Assembly (NCBI RefSeq): GCF_042140125.1
Contig: NZ_CP159473.1
Source of the DNA: Rhodophyticola sp017644125
Lineage (GTDB): Bacteria > Pseudomonadota > Alphaproteobacteria > Rhodobacterales > Rhodobacteraceae
DNA: 64,000 nt
Direction: 5' to 3' (one strand)
This document shows positions 26,356 to 34,583 of this stretch, piece by piece. Every line of letters starts with the position of its first letter. Position 1 is the first letter of the stretch. The notes below the pieces were generated by a model. The model was not told the origin of the DNA, searched no databases, and was given only the letters and a program-made list of their open reading frames with translations. A program made the translations under genes and the position numbers.

Positions 26356-26404
26356 GTCCACCAAACCTTGTGGCCTTTGGCGGTGGACGGCTAGATATAT
26401 AGGT

Positions 26405-26836
26405 ATGGCTGCAAATCTCAATCTCATCAAGCTTTCTGTCGGGACGGACCATGTGGAGGGTCTGGCCCGGTGGCAGGCAAGCGCCCGCGCGCAGGCCCCC
26501 GACGGCTTGCCGCGTCACGTCACACGAATGTGGCCCAAACGGGCGGCGGAGCTGCTTGACGGCGGCTCGATCTATTGGGTGATCAAGGGTGTGGTTCTGG
26601 CCCGCCAGCTGATCCTGCGGCTGGACGAGGTCGATCGCGGCGATGGCATCAGACGCTGCGGCATCGTGCTGGACCCCACGCTGGTGCGCGTGGAGGCGAC
26701 CCCGAAACGCGCCTTTCAGGGGTGGCGCTACCTGCCGGGTGCGGACGCACCGCGCGACCTGCGCAAGGGGCGACAGAATGAGGAAAGCCTGCCACCCGCC
26801 TTGCAATCGGCGCTTGCGGAGATAGGAGTGCGATGA
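26405..26836 (+). CDS. DUF1489 family protein
   Basis: 143 residues from MAANLNLIKL. The family signature IKLSVG...L..W (residues about 6-20) and FQGWRYL near residue 105 match DUF1489, a small soluble alphaproteobacterial family of unknown function. The start at 26405 is preferred over an in-frame ATG at 26348 because the conserved block begins here. It is divergent from nrdJ, with the DnaA-box-like site between them. Confidence 0.82.
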   Translation: MAANLNLIKLSVGTDHVEGLARWQASARAQAPDGLPRHVTRMWPKRAAELLDGGSIYWVIKGVVLARQLILRLDEVDRGDGIRRCGIVLDPTLVRVEATPKRAFQGWRYLPGADAPRDLRKGRQNEESLPPALQSALAEIGVR

Positions 26837-26893
26837 CGCCGCGGGTGCGGTTGTCGGACAGCGCCGACAGGGATCCGCCCGGTCGGTTACCCC

Positions 26894-27220
26894 TTAGCGG
26901 CGATCATCCGCATGAATCGGGATCGGTACCTGATTCAGGGAGGTCATGTCGTCCAGCACGGGAAGGTCATCGCGTTTGCCGCCATCGGCATCGTCATCCT
27001 CCTCGCCCATCGTCATGATCTGCATGCCGATCTGAACCGAGCCGAAGGTGATCGTGCATAGGATCACGAACACCGCCAGGGCGATCGGCCCTTCGGTGGT
27101 GTGGGTCACCAGATGCCAGATATTCGCAATGTTGAAATAGAGCACCAAGCCGGTGAAGGTGCAGGCGATCAGAAAGCCGTAAAAGGCGTGGCGCAGAATG
27201 AATTTGATATGGTCAGGCAT
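26894..27220 (-). CDS. Two-helix membrane protein with acidic tail, unknown function
   Basis: 108 residues from MPDHIKFILR; AAAGGA lies nine bases before this ATG. Two hydrophobic segments (about 10-30 and 44-65) are followed by an acidic region GEEDDDADGGKRDD and a hydrophilic tail. It is convergent with the DUF1489 gene. No family was recognised. Confidence 0.68.
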   Translation of the reverse strand: MPDHIKFILRHAFYGFLIACTFTGLVLYFNIANIWHLVTHTTEGPIALAVFVILCTITFGSVQIGMQIMTMGEEDDDADGGKRDDLPVLDDMTSLNQVPIPIHADDRR

Positions 27221-27356
27221 TGGCACGGATCCTTTTTCATTCACCTTCTAACGTAGCAGCCCCGGGTCAGGTTGCAAGAACAGGCCGACAAAAACGCGGC
27301 GGACAGGCGCAGATCCGGGAACGCCTCGGCGCTTCGCCATTCGCGGCCCCAGACGA

Positions 27357-28277
27357 TCAGGTCGCCAGCCAGCCGATATAGCCCAGATAGGCCGCCAGCA
27401 TCGCGGCCCCAGCCCCGCGCCCGATGCGCGGCAGGAGCAGAAGCAGCAGCAGGCACAGACCGGCCCCGAGGAACAGCGCCAGATCCAGCGCGGCGATATC
27501 GGCGGGCACATCGATGGGAAACACCATCGCGGTCACCCCCAGAATGCCAAGGATGTTGAACACGTTGCTGCCGACGATATTGCCAAGCGCCATGCGCCCC
27601 TGCCCGCGGATCGCGGCCATCACGGTAGTCGCCAGTTCGGGCAGCGATGTGCCGACCGCCACCAGCGTCAGACCGATCACCGCCTCGGAGACGCCAAGGC
27701 CGCCCGCCAGATCGACCGCGGCCGTCACCAGCAGATGCGCACCCCAGATCGTCACCGCGATCCCGCCCAGGGCAAGGCCGGCCGCGCGCCAGAGCGGCGG
27801 CGGCACAAGGGTAAGCTCGGGCTGCTCGCCCGGGGCCCGCCGCGCATCGCCCACCGCGCGCCAGAGATACGCCGCCAGCAGCGCCAGAAGCGCAAACCCC
27901 GCCAGACGCGACACCTCCCCCAAAAGCACAAGGCCCGCGCCGATACCCGTCGCCAGCGCCAGCGCCCAAAGGTCCAGCCGCGGCACCGCCCCCGCAGGCG
28001 TCACCGGTGAGATCAGCACGGCCAGCGCGAGGATCAGCAGAATATTGGCGATGTTGGAGCCCAGGACATTGCCGATGGCGATCCCGGGCGCGCCCTGCGC
28101 CGCGGCTTGCAGCGAGGTCACCATCTCGGGCATCGACGTGCCAAAGCCCAGCACCACCACCCCCACGATAGCGGGGGTTATCCGCATCCGTTGAGCGAGG
28201 CCGACGCCGCCACGCACAAGGATCTCGCCACCGACCAGCAGCAGAAACAGCCCGATCAGGCACAGGATCACGGTCAT
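27357..28277 (-). CDS. Calcium/sodium antiporter (CaCA family, YrbG-like)
   Basis: 306 residues with about ten hydrophobic segments. The two alpha-repeat motifs that form the ion path are present: GFGTSMPEMVTSL with IAIGNVLGSNIANI (about 48-80) and AVGTSLPELATTVMAA with MALGNIVGSNVFNI (about 200-235). This places it in the cation/Ca2+ exchanger family, an inner-membrane protein that moves Ca2+ against Na+ or H+. The GTSxPE pairs and their spacing are diagnostic; ion specificity is not certain. Confidence 0.9.
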   Translation of the reverse strand: MTVILCLIGLFLLLVGGEILVRGGVGLAQRMRITPAIVGVVVLGFGTSMPEMVTSLQAAAQGAPGIAIGNVLGSNIANILLILALAVLISPVTPAGAVPRLDLWALALATGIGAGLVLLGEVSRLAGFALLALLAAYLWRAVGDARRAPGEQPELTLVPPPLWRAAGLALGGIAVTIWGAHLLVTAAVDLAGGLGVSEAVIGLTLVAVGTSLPELATTVMAAIRGQGRMALGNIVGSNVFNILGILGVTAMVFPIDVPADIAALDLALFLGAGLCLLLLLLLPRIGRGAGAAMLAAYLGYIGWLAT

Positions 28278-28565
28278 GAAAACAGGATACTCCACCGCCC
28301 GGCTGCGCCAATCGCCGTTCCGGCCCCGCGGCGATGCAGAGATTTGATTGCCCGGGGACGGCCACAAGGGGTGCGGGAAAAGAAATCTGGGATATGGTTG
28401 CTGGATCGGCGCGGCCGTGAGCGGCCCCGACGTGTTTGGGATTCGCGCCGGATCGGCCTATATCCGAAGGCGTGGACAGGAGAGCCCGATGAGCGAGACG
28501 AACCACGACCGCAGCACCAAGAGCCACGGCCTGCGCCACGCGCGGGAGCTTGAGGGTCATCTGAC

Positions 28566-29816
28566 ATGGCTGGACAGTTTTTCGGGGCGGCGCTGGCGGT
28601 ACTGGCCACGGCCTCGGGCATCTACACCTATCTCGGTGTCTCCTCGCTTCTGGATGATACCGGCGCGCTCAGTTTCTTTGCCGCCACGGCCTATTCCATC
28701 GCGGTTTCGGTCGGGATTTTCGTCTTCTGGTCCTATCTGCTGCGGCTTCTGCCCGCGATGCGCACGGCAGGCTCCAAGATCAAGCTGATGGGCGCGATGG
28801 CGCTCGGGTCATTGGCGATCATCGCCATGTCTTCCTGGCTGAACGCCGCCGCACTGGCCGGGGCGGCGGCGGTGGAGCAGCACCTTGCCCAGACCGTTCA
28901 GGAGTATCAGGGCGCGCTGGAAGAGGCCCATGACATCGCAATCAGCGCGCAGGCGCTGGAACGCGACGTGGCGCGCGTCCGCCAGAGTTTCGAGGATCTG
29001 AGCGAACAGGAGGCCGCGGGCGATCTGTCCGGTCTTGCGGGCCGGGGCGCCGTTTTTCGCGTGCTGCGCCAGAAATCGGCGGAGCTTGCCGCGCTGGAGC
29101 TTCAGATCGCCGAACAGGGCCCGCTGATCGAAGGCGCGTTCGACGAGGGCAACGCAATCCTGAGCGACATGCGCAGCCTCACCGTCGCACCGGGCGCGGT
29201 GGAGGCCCGATCGGTCGCGTTTTCCGAAGAGGCCGTGCGGCTGGCCGGTATCATCACCACGATGCGCCAGCTTTCGGTGGCTCCCCTCGTGGACCGGGCG
29301 GCGGAAGATCTTTCCGCATCGGTCGTGCTGCCCGAGCTGGACGGCCGCACCACTGACGGGCAGGCCGCGCAGGCCAGCACGATCACGTCCGTGCTTGAAG
29401 TTCTGCAACTGCGCGCGGCCTCGCTGGAACAGGCTGCCGAGCAGGTGCTTGCACGCCCGGCCCCGGCAGAGACGACCTACCGGCCGATTTCGACCGCAGA
29501 TGCGGTAATCCTCTATGCCGGCAATTTCGTTCCGTCCTGGGCCGGGGCCATCGCGATCGATCTGCTGCCGATGGTTCTGGTCCTGATCCTGATGGTCACC
29601 CATGGGGCGATCCGTTCCGGGCGCGGCGATGTTCCGGCGGAAGACACGCTGACGCTGGCCGAATTGCGCGCGGCCCTGCACGCGATCCGCGATGTGGAAG
29701 AGGCCATGCATCCGCAGCCAGCCAGCACGACCCCGGCCAGAGCACAGACACCGGCCCCATCGGAAGAGGCCGAGCCACCCAATGTTCAGCCGCTGAAACC
29801 CGGACCAACGCGATGA
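28566..29816 (+). CDS. Membrane protein with large extracytoplasmic coiled-coil domain, unknown function
   Basis: 416 residues. Three hydrophobic segments near the N-terminus (about 4-22, 35-60 and 75-100) are followed by a helical region rich in Ala, Glu and Gln (about 100-300), a fourth membrane segment (about 318-345) and a disordered Pro-rich tail. GAGGG lies nine bases before the ATG at 28566. A second possible start lies at 28489 in another frame, behind a stronger AGGAG; the two frames would join if one T were added to the TTTTT run near 28577. Its stop overlaps the next gene by four bases. No family was recognised. Confidence 0.75.
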   Translation: MAGQFFGAALAVLATASGIYTYLGVSSLLDDTGALSFFAATAYSIAVSVGIFVFWSYLLRLLPAMRTAGSKIKLMGAMALGSLAIIAMSSWLNAAALAGAAAVEQHLAQTVQEYQGALEEAHDIAISAQALERDVARVRQSFEDLSEQEAAGDLSGLAGRGAVFRVLRQKSAELAALELQIAEQGPLIEGAFDEGNAILSDMRSLTVAPGAVEARSVAFSEEAVRLAGIITTMRQLSVAPLVDRAAEDLSASVVLPELDGRTTDGQAAQASTITSVLEVLQLRAASLEQAAEQVLARPAPAETTYRPISTADAVILYAGNFVPSWAGAIAIDLLPMVLVLILMVTHGAIRSGRGDVPAEDTLTLAELRAALHAIRDVEEAMHPQPASTTPARAQTPAPSEEAEPPNVQPLKPGPTR

Positions 29817-30631
29817 GCGACCGGGCGGACCAGCCGTATCCGCGCCAGGTCAGGGACTGGACGACGCGCCGCGCGATCCTGGCGATTTTGGCGCTGCAGA
29901 TCGCGATGGCCACGGTGCTGGCCGGTCGGGATCTGGTGGCGGCCCTGCCCGATCTGATCTCCCCCGCGCGCCAGCCCACGCTTGATACGCCCGTGGCGCC
30001 CGGCGACCAGACCCGCCGTTTCCGCCCGGGCGATCTGCCTGCCCGCCCAGCGGTGCAGGACCCGGCGCGCCAGACCCGCCTGCCGGATCCGGGACGGATG
30101 CCCTCGCGGCTGCAATTCACCGCCGGGGCCGATGGTGTGCTGCTCCTGACCGGCGCGATTGCGCCCGGCGATGCGGCGCGGTTCGAAGAGGTCCTGTCCG
30201 GTCCCGATGGCACCCCGTCGATTATCCGCCTGCATTCCACAGGCGGGAGCGTTGCCGACGCGCTGGCCATCGGGCGGGCCGTCCGCGGCGCGGAGATCGC
30301 GACCGTGATGGAGGCCGGCGATATCTGCCTGTCGGCCTGCCCCTATATCCTTGCAGGCGGGGTCTCCCGGACGGTGGACGATGCCGCGATGGTCGGTGTC
30401 CATCAGCATTACTTCGGCGAAAACACGGCGCTCCCCGCCTTTCTGGCGGTGGAGGATATCCAGCGCGGACAGGCCGAGGTGATGGCCCATCTGGATGCGA
30501 TGGATGTGGATGTGCGCGTGATGCGGCACGCCATGGCGACCCCGCCCGACGAGATCTATATCCTGCTGCCCGAGGAATTGCTGGACTACCGGATGGTTTT
30601 CGACCCTGCCGCGGACGGTGCCGGTGGCTGA
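29813..30631 (+). CDS. Membrane-anchored ClpP/crotonase-fold protein, putative serine protease
   Basis: 272 residues. An N-terminal transmembrane segment (about 20-38) and a Pro/Arg-rich linker precede a ClpP-like domain (about 98-250). Recognisable elements are IIRLHSTGGSVADALAIG, the candidate nucleophile S174 in DICLSACPYILAGG and candidate base H197 or H199 in GVHQHYF. The 23-25 residue spacing between them is similar to the ClpP Ser-His spacing. This resembles predicted periplasmic proteins related to ClpP (COG3904). Its ATG overlaps the upstream coiled-coil gene, so the two probably form one module. Confidence 0.78.
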   Translation: MSDRADQPYPRQVRDWTTRRAILAILALQIAMATVLAGRDLVAALPDLISPARQPTLDTPVAPGDQTRRFRPGDLPARPAVQDPARQTRLPDPGRMPSRLQFTAGADGVLLLTGAIAPGDAARFEEVLSGPDGTPSIIRLHSTGGSVADALAIGRAVRGAEIATVMEAGDICLSACPYILAGGVSRTVDDAAMVGVHQHYFGENTALPAFLAVEDIQRGQAEVMAHLDAMDVDVRVMRHAMATPPDEIYILLPEELLDYRMVFDPAADGAGG

Positions 30632-30762
30632 CCGGGCGCTTGCCCCGCCGCAGCCACCCTCGCGACGATCCCGAATGATTGCAGAAGCGCTCTGCCCCTC
30701 GACCCGTGAAAAAAGTCGCGCGCCTGCAATGCCCGGATATGCCGGACGATCCCGCGCGGGCC

Positions 30763-31248
30763 TCAGAACGCCTCCGGTCGGGCCTCGCGCGCCATGTGAT
30801 CCAGCACCGCATTCACGAATTTCGGCTCGCGACCCTCGGGGAAAAACGCGCGCGCCACATCGACGAATTCGGTAATCACCACCTTGGGCGGTGTGTCCCC
30901 CTCCACCAGTTCGGCGCCGGCTGCGCGAAACAGCGCCCGCAGCGTCGGGTCGATCCTGTCGATCGGCCATGTCGCGACAAGCGCCCGGTCGGTCATCTGG
31001 TCGATCTTGGCCTGCCGGTCCACCGCGTCGTCCAGCAGCTTGCGGAACAGATCCACGTCGCCCTCGGCCATCTCCTCGCCGTCGATCGTCTCACCGAAGC
31101 GGAAACTCTCAAACTCCCGGCGGACCACGTCGACGCTCTGGCCCGAATGCTCCATCTGAAACAGTGCCTGCACGGCATAAAGCCGGGCCGCCGATTTCAT
31201 CTGGCGTTTCTGGTCTCGGCTTGGCCCATCGGGGCGGGGGGAGGTCAT
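30763..31248 (-). CDS. nusB: Transcription antitermination factor NusB
   Basis: 161 residues, all-helical, with the family N-terminus RLYAVQALFQME and the C-terminal FVNAVLDHMAREAR. NusB binds boxA RNA with S10 and supports rRNA antitermination. It overlaps ribH by four bases, the common ribH-nusB arrangement, and is last in the riboflavin cluster. Confidence 0.95.
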   Translation of the reverse strand: MTSPRPDGPSRDQKRQMKSAARLYAVQALFQMEHSGQSVDVVRREFESFRFGETIDGEEMAEGDVDLFRKLLDDAVDRQAKIDQMTDRALVATWPIDRIDPTLRALFRAAGAELVEGDTPPKVVITEFVDVARAFFPEGREPKFVNAVLDHMAREARPEAF

Positions 31249-31793
31249 GCGGTGGCCGGTCCTTCGCTTTTGCCCGCGACCTGAATGCTCTCACCGCGCG
31301 GCTTGAATCCGATGCCGCCTTTAGGCTTCCCGAAGCGGCGCGTCAACGCGATGAGGTGCAGGGCCGCCGCCGCGGCCCCGCCGCCCTTGTTCATTCCCGA
31401 CGGATCGGCCCGGCGCGCGGCCTGATCATGGTTTTCCACCGTCAGGATGCAATTGCCGATACAGGCACCGCCCATTCCCAGCATCGTGATCCCGCGATTG
31501 GATTCCTCGCACACCGTCTCGTAATGGGTCGTCTCGCCCCGGATCACGCAGCCAAGCGCAACGTAGCCGTCGAAATTGGACTGCCGATGGGCGATCCCGA
31601 TGGCCACCGGGATCTCCAGTGCGCCGGGCACCTTGATCACCTCGTACCTGGCGCCGGCCTGCTCCAGCATCGCCTTGGCACCGGCCAGCTGATCATCCGC
31701 AATGTCCTTGTAGTAGGGTGCGATGACGATCAGCAGTTTCACCGGTTCGTCAAAGTCCGGCAGCGGCAATTCGTGATGGGTGGTTCCGGCCAT
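31245..31793 (-). CDS. ribH: 6,7-dimethyl-8-ribityllumazine synthase
   Basis: 182 residues with lumazine-synthase motifs VPGALEIPVAIG, ALGCVIRGETTHYE and GNCILTVENHDQA. It condenses 5-amino-6-ribitylamino-uracil with the dihydroxybutanone phosphate made by RibB. The ATG directly abuts the ribB stop. The C-terminus, about 20 residues longer than the minimum, ends in a Lys/Gly-rich tail. Confidence 0.96.
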   Translation of the reverse strand: MAGTTHHELPLPDFDEPVKLLIVIAPYYKDIADDQLAGAKAMLEQAGARYEVIKVPGALEIPVAIGIAHRQSNFDGYVALGCVIRGETTHYETVCEESNRGITMLGMGGACIGNCILTVENHDQAARRADPSGMNKGGGAAAAALHLIALTRRFGKPKGGIGFKPRGESIQVAGKSEGPATA

Positions 31794-32930
31794 CTATCCG
31801 ATCTCCGAGATCTTGCGGGTGTCGGTGATGTTCAGCCCGTAGGCCTCCAGCCCCACCACCTTGGGTTTCGGCGAGTTGGTCAGCAGGATCATGTCCGACA
31901 GCCCGAGCGAGGACAGGATCTGCGCCCCGAGACCATACTGGCGCAGTGTCTGCGGGGAGACTTCACTTTCCGCGCTCAGCTTCATGTTCAAATCGCGCAG
32001 CAGCACCAGAACACCGCGCCCTTCCGCCGCGATCAGCTTCATCGCGTCGCCGAACTCTCCGGCCCGGCCCGCACCGCCCGTACCCACCACATCCAGAAGC
32101 GGATCCATCGCATGCATCCGCACCAGAACCGGCGCATCGGTCGCGATATCGCCCTTGATCAGGACGATATGTTCGGCGCCCTGCGTCTCGTCGGTGTAGA
32201 TCCGCAGCGTCCATTCACCGCCGAATTCGGAGGTGATCTTCTGTTCGTTGCGCACCTTGACAAGGTTGTCGTGGCGACGCCGATACGCGATCAGATCGGA
32301 GATCGTGCCGATTTTCAGGTTGTGCCGCTGTGCGAAGGCCACCAGATCGGGCAGCCGCGCCATGGAACCGTCCTCGTTCATGATCTCGCAGATCACGCCC
32401 GACGGATTGAGCCCGGCCAGCCGGGAGATATCCACGGCCGCCTCCGTATGGCCCGCGCGCACCAGCACACCGCCATCGCGCGCCCGAAGCGGGAAGACAT
32501 GGCCGGGGGTTGCGATATCCGCCGCGCCCTTGCCCGCATCGATGGCCACGGCCACGGTCCGCGCGCGGTCATGGGCGGAGATCCCGGTACTGACCCCCTC
32601 CCGCGCCTCGATCGAAATGGTGAATGCGGTCTCGTGCCGCGAAGAGTTGTAGGACGACATCAGCGGCAGGCCCAACGCGTCGATCCGCTCGCCCGGCAGC
32701 GACAGGCAGATCAGACCGCGCCCGTGGGTCGCCATGAAGTTGATCGCCTCGGGCGTGGCCATCTGCGCCGGGATCACCAGATCGCCCTCGTTCTCCCGAT
32801 CCTCGTGATCGACCAGAATGAACATCCGCCCGTTGCGGGCATCCTCTATGATCTCCTCGATGGTGGAGACGGCATCGGACCAGTCCTGCTCGACCGGGCC
32901 GGGTTTTTCGAATGGGATCGGATCAGACAT
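31794..32930 (-). CDS. ribB: 3,4-dihydroxy-2-butanone-4-phosphate synthase with RibX-type C-terminal domain
   Basis: 378 residues. The N-terminal DHBP synthase domain (about 15-215) is complete, with DHEDRENEGDLV, ATHGRGLICL, TVAVAIDAGKGA and RAGHTEAAVD. The C-terminal domain (about 220-378) resembles GTP cyclohydrolase II in order but lacks the Cys zinc ligands (expected in a SLRCDCG-type motif) and the GRGIGL loop. It reads VRMHAMDPLLDVVG instead. This matches the RibBX architecture described in Proteobacteria, so only the RibB reaction is expected. The start at 32930 (MSDPIPF) is the one that begins the conserved protein. Confidence 0.92.
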   Translation of the reverse strand: MSDPIPFEKPGPVEQDWSDAVSTIEEIIEDARNGRMFILVDHEDRENEGDLVIPAQMATPEAINFMATHGRGLICLSLPGERIDALGLPLMSSYNSSRHETAFTISIEAREGVSTGISAHDRARTVAVAIDAGKGAADIATPGHVFPLRARDGGVLVRAGHTEAAVDISRLAGLNPSGVICEIMNEDGSMARLPDLVAFAQRHNLKIGTISDLIAYRRRHDNLVKVRNEQKITSEFGGEWTLRIYTDETQGAEHIVLIKGDIATDAPVLVRMHAMDPLLDVVGTGGAGRAGEFGDAMKLIAAEGRGVLVLLRDLNMKLSAESEVSPQTLRQYGLGAQILSSLGLSDMILLTNSPKPKVVGLEAYGLNITDTRKISEIG

Positions 32931-33090
32931 GCACGTTCCTCCGGGGCGGGCTTGGGGCCCAGATATCGCACCAACCGCCACCTGACCAGTGCCCGATCCG
33001 TCAAAACAGCGGCCGGACACGACGTCAACCGCGCTCGGGGCGTGGTGGCCCTGTCTCGCCCAGGTGTGTCCGGGATCAGCGGCGGCGCTT

Positions 33091-33663
33091 TCAGCCCCCG
33101 GGCCGGAAGAACCGCTCCGCCGAGAGGACGCCGGCCATCTGCGCGGCACCGCACCAGTCCCGCTCGACGCCGGTTGCAGCCACCAGAACGACGCCATCGG
33201 CGGGCAGCCTGACATCGCGCAACGTGGTCTTGAGGCGGTCCCGCATCGCCGACCAGCTTTCGGTGAAGCCCGGCGCCACATCGGCAAAATCGATCAGGCC
33301 GCGGTTGCTCTCCAGAACCGCCTGCGGATGGAGCGGCCCGTAGATGGCCGCGATCCGCCCCGCGCCGCCATCAAGCGCGGTCAGCCGGTTGCGAATGGCA
33401 TCGGGCACCGCAATCCGTTGCGGGCGCAGTTCCAGCGCGTTGCCGGAAAAGAGAAACCCCACGATATCGCGCCCGGATGTCGCGCGGATCGTCGCATAGG
33501 TCGTGTAGTCCAGACCCAGACGTTTCGCGCGGGCGACCCGGATCCGCACGATCTGCAGCGGCAGCTTGGGCAGCAGATCGTGGCGCGCCTTGCCCCAGGC
33601 GTGTTTGCGAAAGCCAAAGCCCGGTTCCATGCTGGGCCCGCCATTATGCCCGATCCCGCTCAT
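33091..33663 (-). CDS. Conserved protein of unknown function within the rib operon
   Basis: 190 residues from MSGIGHNGGPSMEPG. The N-terminal SGIGHNGGP phrase is common in short alphaproteobacterial proteins. The middle contains IVRIRVARAKRLGLDYTTYATIRATSGRDIVGFLFSGNAL, which resembles known uncharacterised proteins but gives no function. Its ATG overlaps the upstream small gene by four bases, and 160 bases separate it from ribB. Confidence 0.72.
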   Translation of the reverse strand: MSGIGHNGGPSMEPGFGFRKHAWGKARHDLLPKLPLQIVRIRVARAKRLGLDYTTYATIRATSGRDIVGFLFSGNALELRPQRIAVPDAIRNRLTALDGGAGRIAAIYGPLHPQAVLESNRGLIDFADVAPGFTESWSAMRDRLKTTLRDVRLPADGVVLVAATGVERDWCGAAQMAGVLSAERFFRPGG

Positions 33664-33887
33664 CCGTCGCTCTCCATCCTCATCCATCCAACCGCGCCCC
33701 GGGCGGCAAGAACCGCCGCCGTCTCGTCCGCATAGGGCCCGCGCGGCGCATCCAGTCTTCGCCAGCCATGGGCGTCCTCGGGGTCACGACGGCATTCGGA
33801 CCAATAGGCACCCCCGTCCGTGCCAAGGATATCCACACAACGCTGACCGGTCGCGTCATTGATCGACCGCATCACGACCGGCTTCAT
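33660..33887 (-). CDS. Small protein of unknown function within the rib operon
   Basis: 75 residues from MKPVVMRSIND, the start that overlaps the ribE stop by four bases (TCAT on the plus strand). It is soluble, Trp/Arg-rich and Asp-rich, with CVDILGTDGGAYWSECRRDPEDAHGW. Two-sided ATGA overlaps, with ribE and with the next gene, indicate coupled translation. No family was recognised. Confidence 0.65.
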   Translation of the reverse strand: MKPVVMRSINDATGQRCVDILGTDGGAYWSECRRDPEDAHGWRRLDAPRGPYADETAAVLAARGAVGWMRMESDG

Positions 33888-34474
33888 CCGCCCCATTCCT
33901 GCAGCCGCGCGACATAGCGGGCCAGCGTGTCGATCTCCAGGTTGATCGCGTCGCCTACGGCGACACCGCCCCAGGTCGTCACCTCCTTGGTATGCGGGAT
34001 GACATTGACGCCGAAGGTGACCCCGTCCACCTCGTTCACGGTGAGCGAGGTGCCGTTCAGCGCGATCGACCCCTTGGGCGCGATAAACCGGGCCAGCGGA
34101 TCGGGCGCGCGAAAACTCAGGCGCGTACTGTCGCCCTCATCCTCCATCTTCACCAGTTCGGCCACGCCATCCACATGGCCGCTGACGATATGCCCGCCCA
34201 GTTCGTCGCCCACCTTCAGGGCGCGTTCCAGATTGATCCTTTGGCCCTCGGTCCAGCTTCCGATATTGGTCCGGGATACGGTCTCGGCGGAGATGTCCAC
34301 GTCGAACCAGCCCGGCCCAAGGGCCACCGCCGTCAGGCAGACGCCGTCGCAGCAGATCGATGCGCCGATATCGATGCCGCCCGTGTCGTATCCGGTGCCG
34401 ATCCGCGCCCGAAGGTCGCCGCGATGCTCCAACGTCCGGACGGTGCCAATATCGGTGATGATACCTGTAAACAT
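33884..34474 (-). CDS. ribE: Riboflavin synthase alpha chain
   Basis: 196 residues with the two lumazine-binding repeats: MFTGIITDIGTV at the start of repeat one and GGHIVSGHVDGVAEL in repeat two, plus GVCLTAV and NGTSLTVNEVDGVTFGVNVIPHT. It dismutates two ribityllumazine molecules to riboflavin. It now starts a separate minus-strand unit, because the capsule genes lie between it and ribD. Confidence 0.95.
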   Translation of the reverse strand: MFTGIITDIGTVRTLEHRGDLRARIGTGYDTGGIDIGASICCDGVCLTAVALGPGWFDVDISAETVSRTNIGSWTEGQRINLERALKVGDELGGHIVSGHVDGVAELVKMEDEGDSTRLSFRAPDPLARFIAPKGSIALNGTSLTVNEVDGVTFGVNVIPHTKEVTTWGGVAVGDAINLEIDTLARYVARLQEWGG

Positions 34475-34583
34475 GAACGCTCTCTCCGTTTGTCCCTCTC
34501 ACCTAGCTGCGGTCCGGCAACGGGGCAAGCCACGCCCGCGCCTTATTGCGGGCCAAAACCAACCGTAAAACCGCCAAGCCCCT

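Noticed and set aside
26390..26402. NrdR-box-like CTAGATATATAG upstream of nrdJ
   Set aside because: AT-rich and near-palindromic but two positions break symmetry, and the second box expected at the usual spacing was not found. I kept it out of the feature list.
26299..26404. Possible cobalamin riboswitch before nrdJ
   Set aside because: The gap to the divergent gene is only 106 bases and no B12-box-like structure was seen.
30891..33212. 773-codon plus-strand frame across nusB, ribH and ribB
   Set aside because: Shadow of three well-identified minus-strand genes.
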